A stretch of 40,440 nucleotides of DNA. It comes from an uncultured Bacteroidota bacterium. GTDB taxonomy: Bacteria; Bacteroidota; Bacteroidia; Bacteroidales; UBA12481. How positions within the stretch are numbered: the stretch's first letter is position 1; each line of letters opens with the position of its first letter. The stretch spans positions 1-40,440 of the forward strand of contig CAIXHD010000397.1 in assembly GCA_903919065.1 (NCBI GenBank), in the 5' to 3' direction. Shown here piece by piece: positions 1 through 8,054 of the stretch. A program made the translations under genes and the position numbers. The notes under the pieces were generated by a model. That model did no database searches, was not told the DNA's origin, and was given only the letters and a program-made list of their open reading frames with translations.

Positions 1-1
1 A

Positions 2-934
2 ACCGGTGCCGCTGCCAGAATTCCTCAGGAAGCTGCGTTGCTCGAACAGCTTTATTATTCCGGAGAGATGAATAATATCGCGTTCATTTCCGGAGTAAGT
101 TCCGGTGCACTGAATGCGGTAATGCTGAATGCAATCCTCGATCGGAAATATACCTGGAAAAGATACAAGGATCTCCTTTTTTCGCTGACAAACCAGAGCA
201 TTTTTTACACCACAAATAAACCACTACCGGTAAATACCGAACCTTTACGACAACTTTTAACTGCAGTTCTGCATGACACGCTTCACTATCACAAACTTAA
301 GGACCTCCCTTATCCTACTTCACTATCAACAGTAAGTCTAAGCATAAAATCGTGGGCCGACCTGACCTACCGCCTGTCCAATCGAAAAATAAATGCAGAA
401 AGCGACCCTGAGCTGGACCTGGTGGAAGTCCTCATGGCCTCTACCGCCTTCCCTATCGCTTTCCCGCCTGTCGAAATCAGTAAAAGCACCACACTTCCAC
501 ACGGCAAGTTTATCGATGGCGGAACTACCTCTGATTATATTCCATACCGGGCTGTTCTTGAATTTGAGAAGTTCTCCGGCCACAACCTCTCCCGTATGAT
601 CATCGTTAGCCGCAAACTGGATACTGAGGAAGGACTGAGAGCCGAATTGTCAAACATGGGGATCAACAGGCTGGAATTGCTCGATAAATTAAATCTGGCC
701 ATTGAGGACCTGGCGCAGCGTGCATTTTTCACGGGATTGGAATCCCTGATGAAAGAAGCTCCGATGCTTTCTGAAAAAACATTAATTTATCTTCCTGCCA
801 TTCCTGGCGAATATCCACTTTTCGATTTCAATAACATGAAGGATCAATATATTGCTTCCCGCGCATGGGCTCAAACCCATAAGCCCATCCCGTTGGCAAC
901 ATTTCTTAAAGAGGGAATTTCCATTTACGATTAA
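2..934 (+). CDS. Patatin-like phospholipase, 5' truncated by window edge
   Basis: The frame is open from base 2, so the N-terminus lies outside the window. The first visible residues (TGAARIPQEA) look like the end of the glycine-rich oxyanion-hole block of patatins. The nucleophile elbow GVSSG (Gly-x-Ser-x-Gly) is seen near nt 89-103 and the catalytic Asp lies in FIDGG near nt 514-528, so the Ser-Asp dyad is complete. The family hydrolyses acyl esters of lipids. A TTG at nt 38 could be read as a start but would remove the oxyanion hole, so it is unlikely. The next gene starts 6 nt downstream, which suggests an operon. Family assignment is firm; substrate and location are unknown. Confidence 0.85.
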   Translation, partial: TGAAARIPQEAALLEQLYYSGEMNNIAFISGVSSGALNAVMLNAILDRKYTWKRYKDLLFSLTNQSIFYTTNKPLPVNTEPLRQLLTAVLHDTLHYHKLKDLPYPTSLSTVSLSIKSWADLTYRLSNRKINAESDPELDLVEVLMASTAFPIAFPPVEISKSTTLPHGKFIDGGTTSDYIPYRAVLEFEKFSGHNLSRMIIVSRKLDTEEGLRAELSNMGINRLELLDKLNLAIEDLAQRAFFTGLESLMKEAPMLSEKTLIYLPAIPGEYPLFDFNNMKDQYIASRAWAQTHKPIPLATFLKEGISIYD

Positions 935-940
935 AAACAA

Positions 941-1411
941 ATGAATCCCCTTAAAACGAACAAGTTCGCTGATCAAATCAAGGAGGTAATCATTGGGGAA
1001 TACTCCAGTGTGATGAAATTACCGGGAAATACAATTGGTAAATTTATCCTGATTGCTGTTGGCATTGAATTCCTGGGCGCCTGTCTTGATAAGCAACACA
1101 TAAAATCGACTGCCCGAGGCGAGAAACGTTTTAATTCAGCCATAACCAAGCTCTTCCCGGGCAAGTATCATCATTTCGTCAAAGCTGGTTCAGTACCGAA
1201 CTTTTATACTGATTTCAGATGTCCTGTCATTCACCAGTTCAACTCTGAAAAAACTATTTTCCTATGTTCCAGAGATGAGGCAGGATCGGCCAAACATCTG
1301 TCATATAATCCAGAAGGCTCCTTAATTCTGGTAGCCGAGGATTTTTATGAAGAACTGGCAATTGCAGGAACCCGATTAATCAAAGTATTGGAAAATAAAC
1401 AGAGAACTTAA
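941..1411 (+). CDS. Unrecognised 156-residue protein
   Basis: I do not recognise this protein. It starts 6 nt after the patatin-like gene and its stop codon directly touches the next ATG, so it is almost certainly cotranscribed and translated with both. It has no clear signal peptide; a moderately hydrophobic stretch at about residues 33-48 could be a buried helix. The C-terminal half is rich in Lys and Phe with a few Cys, without a metal-binding pattern. Linkage to a lipase makes a membrane-lipid context possible, but this is inference only. Confidence 0.7.
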   Translation: MNPLKTNKFADQIKEVIIGEYSSVMKLPGNTIGKFILIAVGIEFLGACLDKQHIKSTARGEKRFNSAITKLFPGKYHHFVKAGSVPNFYTDFRCPVIHQFNSEKTIFLCSRDEAGSAKHLSYNPEGSLILVAEDFYEELAIAGTRLIKVLENKQRT

Positions 1412-1774
1412 ATGAGCCGGATCAGATCATTTGGTTTGAGTATTTGGATTTTACTGGTCTCAGTATTTATTTCAGGCCAGCTGCTTTCGCCCTTCTTCAC
1501 TTCCATTCATACACCGGAAGATTTTAGCATTGAAAAAGGAATCCACTTCAACCAGACTGATCATTCGTCCGATTTCTTCATCCAATCAAATAGAAGTGAA
1601 CTATCTATTTCGATTCATGTCATCCAAAACCCGTTTTTTAAATGGAAATCCATTCTGCCGGATGATTCCCCCGATTCATTTACCCCAATATCGTTTTATT
1701 CCGAATTTATTCAAGATTCATGGCGCTGCTCCTCAGTAGCCTTTATAATATTCCCGCATCATGAGTTTACGTAA
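1412..1774 (+). CDS. Unrecognised small exported or membrane-anchored protein
   Basis: This 120-residue protein begins at the base after the preceding stop codon. Residues about 8-27 form one hydrophobic segment after a short basic N-terminus (MSRIRSF), giving either a signal peptide or a membrane anchor. The remainder is polar, rich in Ser, Phe and Ile, with no recognised motif. It is the third gene of the operon that begins with the patatin-like lipase. The composition is plausible for a real protein, but with no recognised homology the call rests on position and the hydrophobic start. Confidence 0.5.
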   Translation: MSRIRSFGLSIWILLVSVFISGQLLSPFFTSIHTPEDFSIEKGIHFNQTDHSSDFFIQSNRSELSISIHVIQNPFFKWKSILPDDSPDSFTPISFYSEFIQDSWRCSSVAFIIFPHHEFT

Positions 1775-1835
1775 GCAGCTTCCTTTCCAAAGCGATCTTA
1801 CATAACTTATTGATTAACTTAATTATACTATAACC

Positions 1836-1934
1836 ATGGATTCAGGAACTTTGATAGTTGCTGTCATTATGCTGGCTTTAATTATTGTGCCAGTCGTTTT
1901 GATCAGTCGCGCAGGCAAGAAAAAACAGGAATAA
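1836..1934 (+). CDS. 32-residue single-pass membrane peptide
   Basis: A short reading frame, ATG at 1836 and TAA at 1932-1934, encodes MDSGTLIVAVIMLALI followed by a basic tail ending in GKKKQE. One transmembrane helix (about residues 5-24) with a positively charged C-terminus fits an N-out, C-in bitopic micropeptide. It lies 61 nt after the 1412 gene and just before two terminator hairpins, as expected for the last gene of the operon. It is too short for family assignment. The clean hydrophobic-then-basic pattern argues against chance, but translation is unproven. Confidence 0.5.
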   Translation: MDSGTLIVAVIMLALIIVPVVLISRAGKKKQE

Positions 1935-1956
1935 AAAAAGGGCGCAATATGCACCC
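1933..1956 (-). terminator. Rho-independent terminator, minus strand
   Basis: Bases 1940-1945 (GGGCGC) pair with 1951-1956 (GCACCC) with one mismatch around a 5-nt loop. The run of A at 1933-1939 gives seven U on the minus strand, the classic form. It would end transcription of the aminotransferase gene whose stop is at 2006. Confidence 0.65.
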
Positions 1957-1974
1957 TTAATATTAGCTAATTCG

Positions 1975-2005
1975 GAAGAGACGCATGTTTGCGTCTCTTC
2001 TTGTT
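1975..2005 (+). terminator. Terminator hairpin between convergent genes
   Basis: A perfect 11-bp stem (1975-1985 with 1990-2000) and a 4-nt loop is followed on the plus strand by the T-rich run TTGTTTTA. It closes the patatin-to-micropeptide operon and may also act on the convergent aminotransferase transcript. Confidence 0.75.
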
Positions 2006-3310
2006 TTATATCGCTATCTCCCTGATAATCCTGAGGCAACGATCAATCTCCGCCACACTGTTATAGATATGGGTTGAATGCCTTAAACCGTGGATATCAC
2101 TTGAGGCACGTGGCCTGAGTTTATCCCGGTTCCACATCAAATCCTGCAGTTTTGCCCCAGTCCAGCCATCAACATTATACACCGTGATCCCTCCGCACAT
2201 ATTTTCATCGGATGGCGAGAACATCTTCACTTTCGGCAATTTCCGGAGCTCATCACGGAGATAATTACCCAGAAATTTTACGCGGGCCAGTATCCTGTCC
2301 TGACCGATCTCATTCGTGAAATCCAGTGCTGCTTCTAATCCGTGCAACAGGGTAAGGCTACCGGTACCTCTTTGTGTAAAACGGAACCCCTCATCGATAT
2401 GATTGTCCCATTGCGAGCTTGCAATGATTGTAGAAATCTCCTGTACCCGGTCTTTCCTGATATAAAGAAAACCGTTACCACTTGGAGCCAGCACCCATTT
2501 ATGAAAACAACCCACATAAGCATCACAGCCAATATCGTGAATATCCACCGGGATATTTCCCAGTGCCTGAGCGCCATCGATCACCGTAAAAATTCCTCTG
2601 GAACGAGCTTCAGCACAGATTTCCTTCACCGGCATAATAGCTCCGCTGCCTGAAATCACATGCGAAAGCATAAGAACTTTAGTCTTTTTGGTGAAGGAGT
2701 TCACCACGATATCCAGCACCTCCTTTGGCGAATGTGCAGGTTTTGGAATTGCGATTTCGCGATAAATAATTCCATCACGTTTCTGTCGTGCTTTCCATGA
2801 GCTGCATCCACCGGGGTGCTCCTGGTCGCTTGTGATCACTTCATCACCCTTGGCTAAATCCAGGCCCATGCAAACGAAGCTCATTGCCATGGTCACGTTT
2901 TCAGTGAGTGCGAGCTCATCCATCTTAACATTCATGAGCTTTGCCGCCTTGGTCCGGATGCCTTCATACGGAAAATAGCCTGACATCATATCACCATCCG
3001 CAACATAATCCCACTCGGCAAGGTTTGATGCTGCCACATGCAGGTGCTCGGTCATCCGGGCAACGACCACCCGTGGCATGGCACCCATAGTGCCGGTATT
3101 GAAGAAAACTTCATCTTTCCGTAACATAAACTGGTCGCGGATCTTAGCCCAGAATTCAGGGTCATCAGCGGATGGAATGGACGGAATATCAAACTCATTA
3201 CGGAGTTCATTCATTCCACTCAGCTGAGCCGCCCAACCTGTCTGGGATAGCATTGGCAGTGCAAAGGCTGATAAAGCCATGGTTTTCATCAGATCGCGCC
3301 TGGTTGTCAT
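2006..3310 (-). CDS. Tat-exported class V aminotransferase (isopenicillin N epimerase-like)
   Basis: A 434-residue PLP enzyme of fold type I. The N-terminus carries a twin-arginine signal (TTRRDLMK, then a hydrophobic segment to about residue 28), so the folded enzyme is probably moved to the periplasm. Seen active-site blocks are the PLP-ring Asp in VIDGAQ (Asp245) and the Schiff-base lysine in CFHKW (Lys271). The family includes cysteine desulfurases and isopenicillin N epimerase, and related exported proteins are often annotated under those names without proven substrate. The gene faces the upstream operon and ends at a double terminator. Reaction and substrate cannot be read from sequence. 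Confidence 0.85.
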   Translation of the reverse strand: MTTRRDLMKTMALSAFALPMLSQTGWAAQLSGMNELRNEFDIPSIPSADDPEFWAKIRDQFMLRKDEVFFNTGTMGAMPRVVVARMTEHLHVAASNLAEWDYVADGDMMSGYFPYEGIRTKAAKLMNVKMDELALTENVTMAMSFVCMGLDLAKGDEVITSDQEHPGGCSSWKARQKRDGIIYREIAIPKPAHSPKEVLDIVVNSFTKKTKVLMLSHVISGSGAIMPVKEICAEARSRGIFTVIDGAQALGNIPVDIHDIGCDAYVGCFHKWVLAPSGNGFLYIRKDRVQEISTIIASSQWDNHIDEGFRFTQRGTGSLTLLHGLEAALDFTNEIGQDRILARVKFLGNYLRDELRKLPKVKMFSPSDENMCGGITVYNVDGWTGAKLQDLMWNRDKLRPRASSDIHGLRHSTHIYNSVAEIDRCLRIIREIAI

Positions 3311-3362
3311 GTTGGATATTTTGAATTGTTAATCAGGCCAAAAATTACTAAAAATATAGTGA

Positions 3363-3393
3363 TTTGAAAGGGGTGCCGGAATTACTACATTTG
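3363..3393 (+). promoter_or_regulatory. Bacteroidota-type promoter (TTTG-N19-TACATTTG)
   Basis: TTTG at 3363-3366 and TACATTTG at 3386-3393 are 19 bases apart, a full match to the Bacteroidota -33/-7 consensus TTTG and TAnnTTTG. Transcription would start near 3400, leaving a leader of about 10 nt before the ATG at 3411. Confidence 0.75.
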
Positions 3394-3410
3394 AGCAAAA
3401 CCAGTTATAT

Positions 3411-4094
3411 ATGAAGGACAGGTCAAAACAGATATTCAGCATCATTATATCAATTGCACTTATTCTGGGAGGTTTTTATGGATTATCGCTGATCGCCCCT
3501 CCACATGGTGAAAATCACAGAAATCCAATATTTGGAGCTTTAGTTGGCCTGATTCTCATCGGCATCTATCAGAATTATGTTCATTCAGATTGGATTTACA
3601 ACGCCCGTCTGCTGCTAAATGCAGTTGCTTTTGCACTTGGAATGATGCTTTGGGCCATCCCGGAAGTGATAAATTCAGGTGTGGGTGCGCACCTTTTTAG
3701 AATTCTGATGCTTAACACTTTGGTGGGTTTTCTTTTCGGCCTCTTCATCGGGATATATCAATTTTTCACGAACCTGTATCGAAAAAAGAGAACTCCATTT
3801 CAAGGAAATCAGGAACCACTCGTTAGCAGCAGCGCCCATGTAATTTATTCGGGTGGCACTGTTTCGGATAAAGGAAGAGCCATCCTATTGTCGGACCGGT
3901 TAATTTTCCTGTCACCCGATTCCAAGACTCAGACTGTATTTTTCAGGGAAATAAAGGAAATTGAAATAGCAAGAACCGCTGGATTCCCGAATAAGCTGAT
4001 CCTTATACTTGAGGGTGCTGAATCAATGGCGCTTTCCATCTCAATGCCAAACTACTGGAAAAACAGAATCAAGTCGTTATCGCTCTCCATTTAA
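3411..4094 (+). CDS. Membrane protein with C-terminal PH/GRAM-like domain, paralogue 1
   Basis: This 227-residue protein has about four transmembrane helices in residues 8-120, then a basic linker (YRKKRTPF), then a soluble C-terminal domain at about residues 140-227. That domain contains GRAILLSDRLIFLSP and predicted beta strands ending in a helix (MPNYWKNRIKSL), which resembles the PH/GRAM fold, a common lipid- or membrane-proximal module; this fold call is inference. The following gene is a tandem paralogue with the same layout. A strong promoter lies just upstream. Function is unknown. Confidence 0.7.
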   Translation: MKDRSKQIFSIIISIALILGGFYGLSLIAPPHGENHRNPIFGALVGLILIGIYQNYVHSDWIYNARLLLNAVAFALGMMLWAIPEVINSGVGAHLFRILMLNTLVGFLFGLFIGIYQFFTNLYRKKRTPFQGNQEPLVSSSAHVIYSGGTVSDKGRAILLSDRLIFLSPDSKTQTVFFREIKEIEIARTAGFPNKLILILEGAESMALSISMPNYWKNRIKSLSLSI

Positions 4095-4104
4095 TAATAG
4101 AAAA

Positions 4105-4785
4105 ATGCTAGACAAACCACAGCAGATACCCAGATCAATAATATTTAATTTCATCGTTGTTGTTGTCCTCATCCTGCTCAGCCGCTACACCAGCCTGAAA
4201 AGCGAGGAAATGCTGAATATCGTGGCCGGAATGCTCATCGGTGGAATGTTCAACATGTTTTTTGAAGGAATCCTGGTTTTTGATTGGGCTGTTAAGATCA
4301 GGTACTTTGTCAAGGCCATTGAAGTTGGATTCATCTTCCTATTTATAAGTCTCTCTTTTCTGATCATCGGAACAAGAGAGATCAGTACTGGCAAGTCTAT
4401 CCTTATGGGCGTCTACGGGGCTTGTCTCGGTCTGATCTGGGGTTTGCTTGACTACCTGATTACAGAAAACCGTGAAAGAAAACAACCTTATACCGGTAGT
4501 GAAATGCCTCTGTTAAAGTTCAAGGCAAACCTCTACTTTTTCGGGCAGATTCATGGCCGGGGAATTATTTTACTGCTATCGGACAGGCTGCTGTTTATTG
4601 GTGATGATTCAGAAAATCAGGAAATCATGCTGAATGAAATTGAAATCATTAATGTTCACAGCACCATACTATTCCCCACCAAACTGTCTTTGATTCTTGA
4701 GGATGCCAGATTTGTTTCGATTAATGTTTCCATGCCTTATCTTTGGAAGGAGAAAATTAAGGCACAAGGCGCAAGGCTCAAGTAA
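4105..4785 (+). CDS. Membrane protein with C-terminal PH/GRAM-like domain, paralogue 2
   Basis: This 226-residue protein starts 10 nt after its paralogue. An upstream in-frame ATG at 4009 would overlap the first gene by 86 nt and is rejected. Layout is the same: about four membrane helices, a charged linker (ENRERKQPY) and a C-terminal domain with GRGIILLLSDRLLFIG and MPYLWKEKIK, aligning with ILLSDRLIFL and MPNYWKNRIK of the first protein. Membrane parts have diverged more than the soluble domain. The last eight codons (KAQGARLK) lie inside the first copy of a 33-bp tandem repeat, so the original C-terminus has probably been replaced or extended by the repeat. Function is unknown; a heteromeric pair is possible. 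Confidence 0.7.
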   Translation: MLDKPQQIPRSIIFNFIVVVVLILLSRYTSLKSEEMLNIVAGMLIGGMFNMFFEGILVFDWAVKIRYFVKAIEVGFIFLFISLSFLIIGTREISTGKSILMGVYGACLGLIWGLLDYLITENRERKQPYTGSEMPLLKFKANLYFFGQIHGRGIILLLSDRLLFIGDDSENQEIMLNEIEIINVHSTILFPTKLSLILEDARFVSINVSMPYLWKEKIKAQGARLK

Positions 4786-4924
4786 AGTAATAAGGCTCAA
4801 GGCGCAAGGATCAAGTAAAGTAATAAGGCTCAAGGCGCAAGGATCAAGTAAAGTAATAAGGCTCAAGGCGCAAGGCTCAAGTAAGGTAATAAGGCTCAAG
4901 GCGCAAGGGGCAAGTAAGGTATAA
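4761..4924. repeat. 33-bp tandem repeat, five copies, overlapping a gene end
   Basis: Five near-identical units at 4761-4793, 4794-4826, 4827-4859, 4860-4892 and 4893-4924 (last one 32 bp). Each unit is built from heptamers: AAGGCTC, AAGGCGC, AAGGATC or AAGGCTC, then AAGTAAAGTAAT. The first copy contains the stop codon of the 4105 gene. A related heptamer array lies at 14653-14683. There are no unique spacers, so this is not a CRISPR array. Confidence 0.9.
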
Positions 4925-4976
4925 GATATAAGAATGATATGATAAAGGATAAAGGTTCATGGTGTTCTCTGGTTAA

Positions 4977-4996
4977 CCCCAGACTTCAGTCTGGGG
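4977..4996. repeat. REP-like palindrome
   Basis: CCCCAGAC (4977-4984) and GTCTGGGG (4989-4996) form a perfect 8-bp stem with loop TTCA. It has no following T-run on either strand, so it looks more like a REP-type dispersed palindrome than a terminator. It sits between the 33-bp repeat and a heptamer array. Confidence 0.55.
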
Positions 4997-5001
4997 GGTC
5001 G

Positions 5002-5075
5002 GACACCCGATACCCGACACCTGATACCCGACACCCGACACCCGATACCCGATACCTGATCCCCGACACCCGATA
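5002..5075. repeat. Heptamer array GA[CT]ACC[CT], about 10.5 units
   Basis: Ten successive 7-base units of the form GACACCC, GATACCC, GACACCT or GATACCT (one GATCCCC) plus a partial unit run up to two bases before the ATG at 5078. The array occupies the place of a 5' leader, so changes in unit number would alter the distance between any upstream promoter and the start codon. Confidence 0.9.
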
Positions 5076-5077
5076 AA

Positions 5078-5377
5078 ATGAAACACTTAGTCTACCTGAC
5101 AATAATTCTGGCCATGCTAACCGGCTGCCGAAAGGACCACGGTTACCAGAACTCCGGAACCATCATTGGGGCCGATTACCGGAAATGCATGTGCTGCGGA
5201 GGTTGGTTTATCAAAATTGAAAATGACACTTTGCGGTTTCAGAATTTACCTGAAGGAAGCAATATCAATTTAACTGATGTAAAATACCCCATCGATGTGT
5301 ACCTGGATTGGAATTATCCTGATCCACAATGCATGCCGGATCAGATTACAGTAACCCGAATGGAATTGAAAAAATGA
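5078..5377 (+). CDS. Small Cys-rich lipoprotein
   Basis: A 99-residue protein with a lipoprotein signal: hydrophobic residues 4-13, lipobox MLTGC with Cys17. The mature part has a CMCCGGWF cluster (Cys37, Cys39, Cys40) and one more Cys in DPQCMP, enough for a metal site or disulfides, though no known family is recognised. The stop codon overlaps the start of the GH38-like gene in the form ATGA, so translation of the two is probably coupled. The heptamer array directly upstream replaces a normal leader. Confidence 0.7.
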   Translation: MKHLVYLTIILAMLTGCRKDHGYQNSGTIIGADYRKCMCCGGWFIKIENDTLRFQNLPEGSNINLTDVKYPIDVYLDWNYPDPQCMPDQITVTRMELKK

Positions 5378-8046
5378 AAAGAATATTTACGTTTATCCTG
5401 ATATTCAGCATTATATCAGGAATCAGTTTTGCTCAGGAAAGAAAACCAAATCCTAAGCTTGAGCAGATCATCTTTGTTTTTAAAACTCATTTTGATATCG
5501 GATATACCGATCTGGCTGAGCGTATCGTGCAGAAATACAGCACTTCGATGATCAATGAAACGCTCAAGACGCTGGATGAATCGAAAAGTATGCCGGCCAA
5601 TGAGCAGTTTCGCTGGACGATTCCCGGCTGGCCAATGAAAGAGATATTGGAAAACCGTTCCGGGGAATCCAAAAAAGTAATTGATGATGCAATCCGCGAC
5701 GGGCGGTTTGTGGTCCATGCACTGCCATTCACCTTCGAAACTGAAGCTGGCACTCCGGAGGCACTGACCCGAAGCATGCAGTTTTCGTCGAAAATAGCGC
5801 GCGACCATGGTCTGGAGTTACCTCGTGACGCCAAGCTTACCGACGTTCCCAGCCACTCCTGGTTCCTGCCTACGCTACTGAAAAATGCCGGAGTCGATTT
5901 TCTTCAGATCGGTTGTAACTCAGCATCCAGTTCGCCTGATATTCCAGTACTTTTTTGGTGGGAAGGACCCGATAAGTCGAGGCTTATGACCCTTTACTGG
6001 GAAGCCTATTACGGAACCGATATCATCCCTGCCGATAACTGGCCGTATAAAACGTGGATCGCAATAATCCATACCAATGACAATGTGGGAGCACCTCCGA
6101 TCGACGAGGTGGTTAAAACACTGGATGCTGCAAGGAAACTGGCTCCTAATGCAAAACTGACTATTGGCAGAATGTCTGATTTTTATGATGCCATCATGAA
6201 AGAGAAGCCTGAGCTGCCGGTTATTAAAGGCGATATGCCCGACACCTGGATTCACGGGTATATGTCTATGCCTGAAGATGTTAAGGCTGCTGGCAAGGTA
6301 AAAGCCGATGCCGTGGGACTTGAGATCCTCAGCACCGAGCTTGAGCAATGGGGTGGAACGCCCAATGATGTTACCGGCAAATTGAAAAATATTTACGAGC
6401 AGTGCCTGTTGTTTGATGAACACACATTCGGACTGGCCATGTCGCACGGCTCCTCCGGGTATTGGTGTTATGGCGATGAGTTTAAAAGGTTGAGATCAGC
6501 CGGAACCTACGATAAAATCGAACTTTCGTGGAAAGAAAAAGGAAGGCATGTTCTGGAGGCTGAGATCCTTGATCAGGGAACTTATTCCAGGAAAATGGAA
6601 GAGTTAGCTACTGCGGTGGGAGTGGAAGGCACGCGTGTGGTTGTATACAATCCCCTGCCGTGGAAACGGACCGGATGGATCACCCTGAATCAGCATTCCG
6701 GATGGTTTTCGGCAAAAGCTTTGAAGGACACTGAAACCGGCAAGATTATCCCAATCTCAAACGAAGGGAATGTGATCACTTTTCTGGCGGAAGATGTTCC
6801 TTCTCTGGGCTATAAGACTTTTGTCGCGGCAATGCCAGCAACTACAGAGGCTCCAAAGGAAAACATAACAATCACCGAAGATAAGGACCTGATTCTGGAG
6901 AATGAGTATATAAAGTTGACAATCGATAAAAAATCAGGGAATTTAAATTCTCTGATCAATAAAAAAACGGGCCGTGAATTCGTAAAAACCGGCACCGGAT
7001 ATGGCATGGGAGAATATCTCTATGAACGGTTCGGAAAAGAGAACACTGACAAATATGCCAAGGATTATATCAAGGGGGGCTGGGACTGGGCTCCGGCAGA
7101 ACTGGGCAGGATTAACCTGAGCGATGATCCTTATCGTTCGGCAACCGGTTCCTTGCCAAAAATAAGTATCGAAAAGGCAGGCAAATCTATCTCCGTATTG
7201 CTTATGTATGCCAGAAACGACAAAATGCCTCATGATTACAGCATCCGTTACCGATTGGTAGCCGACAGGCCTTATCTGGAAGTCAACTGGGCTATCGATG
7301 GTAAACCGGCTGACCCATGGCCCGAAGGCGGATGGTTGTGCTTTCCGCTGAATATTGAAAATCCAAAATTCCGGTTGGGCCGCACGGGTGGAATTTCAGA
7401 CCCGGCTTCAGATTTCGTAAAGGGCTCAAATTTTGATTATTGCTTTGTTCAGGAGGGATTAGCCATCCTCGACAGGAACAATCAGGGAATAGGCCTTTAT
7501 TCACCTGACTTACCGGCGATAAGCCTGGAACGTCCGGGACTTTGGAAGTACAGCAAAAATTTCGTGCCCTCAAAAAGCAATGTATTTTTCAATCTGTACA
7601 ACAATCAGTGGAGTACAAATTTCACAGAGTGGATCGAGGGTTCGTGGAATGCAAAGGTATACCTGTGGTTCATAGACAACTTCGACAGTGAATCGTCATT
7701 AATCACACCAGCCCTGGAACAGCGGCATCCGATGATTGCAACGGTTGGTGGCGGAAAGGGAGGTAAGCTTCCAATAGTTCAGACTGGCATTGGCTTATCG
7801 GCAAAAGGGTTGTTGGTAACCGCTTTTGGCCCGAATCCGGATGGAAAAGGAACCATTCTTAGAATCTGGGAAAAAGCAGGTAAGTCGGGCAAGCTTACTG
7901 TATCACTTCCTGCAGGAACTCACTTTACCAGCGCAAGTCTGTGTAACCTCAGGGGAATTGCCACCGGTAAGGAGATCAGTGTTAAAGGCAATAAAATTGA
8001 ATTAAATTATCAACCCTATCAACCCCTGTCCTTAATCCTCAATTAA
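5374..8046 (+). CDS. GH38-like (alpha-mannosidase-fold) secreted enzyme, DUF5054-type
   Basis: An 890-residue protein with a cleavable signal peptide ending in ISFAQ (residues 1-21). The start at 5374 fits the signal peptide and gives an ATGA overlap with the lipoprotein gene; the upstream in-frame ATG at 5329 is inside that gene. The N-terminal domain carries the GH38 metal-type pair in KTHFDIGYTD (His39, Asp41) and a second polar block LTDVPSHSW (Asp157, His161), then HGSSGYW near residue 370. Known GH38 enzymes are zinc-dependent retaining alpha-mannosidases. This branch, often filed as DUF5054, lacks a clear biochemical assignment as far as I know. The C-terminal half (from about 480) looks like beta-sandwich domains. 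It is cotranscribed with a DUF1080 lipoprotein. Confidence 0.8.
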   Translation: MKRIFTFILIFSIISGISFAQERKPNPKLEQIIFVFKTHFDIGYTDLAERIVQKYSTSMINETLKTLDESKSMPANEQFRWTIPGWPMKEILENRSGESKKVIDDAIRDGRFVVHALPFTFETEAGTPEALTRSMQFSSKIARDHGLELPRDAKLTDVPSHSWFLPTLLKNAGVDFLQIGCNSASSSPDIPVLFWWEGPDKSRLMTLYWEAYYGTDIIPADNWPYKTWIAIIHTNDNVGAPPIDEVVKTLDAARKLAPNAKLTIGRMSDFYDAIMKEKPELPVIKGDMPDTWIHGYMSMPEDVKAAGKVKADAVGLEILSTELEQWGGTPNDVTGKLKNIYEQCLLFDEHTFGLAMSHGSSGYWCYGDEFKRLRSAGTYDKIELSWKEKGRHVLEAEILDQGTYSRKMEELATAVGVEGTRVVVYNPLPWKRTGWITLNQHSGWFSAKALKDTETGKIIPISNEGNVITFLAEDVPSLGYKTFVAAMPATTEAPKENITITEDKDLILENEYIKLTIDKKSGNLNSLINKKTGREFVKTGTGYGMGEYLYERFGKENTDKYAKDYIKGGWDWAPAELGRINLSDDPYRSATGSLPKISIEKAGKSISVLLMYARNDKMPHDYSIRYRLVADRPYLEVNWAIDGKPADPWPEGGWLCFPLNIENPKFRLGRTGGISDPASDFVKGSNFDYCFVQEGLAILDRNNQGIGLYSPDLPAISLERPGLWKYSKNFVPSKSNVFFNLYNNQWSTNFTEWIEGSWNAKVYLWFIDNFDSESSLITPALEQRHPMIATVGGGKGGKLPIVQTGIGLSAKGLLVTAFGPNPDGKGTILRIWEKAGKSGKLTVSLPAGTHFTSASLCNLRGIATGKEISVKGNKIELNYQPYQPLSLILN

Positions 8047-8054
8047 AGTTAACC

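Noticed and set aside
4009-4104. Earlier ATG for the second PH/GRAM-like membrane protein
   Set aside because: It overlaps the first paralogue; the ATG at 4105 gives a protein of the same length and layout as its paralogue.
4697-4924. Reading frames through the 33-bp repeat on both strands
   Set aside because: They only translate the tandem repeat (for example KAQGSSKVIRL units); no family, no separate start context.
4761-5075. Possible CRISPR array
   Set aside because: Units are directly adjacent with no unique spacers, and no cas gene is present in the window.
5329-5373. Earlier ATG for the GH38-like gene
   Set aside because: It lies inside the lipoprotein gene and would put 15 polar residues before a perfect signal peptide.
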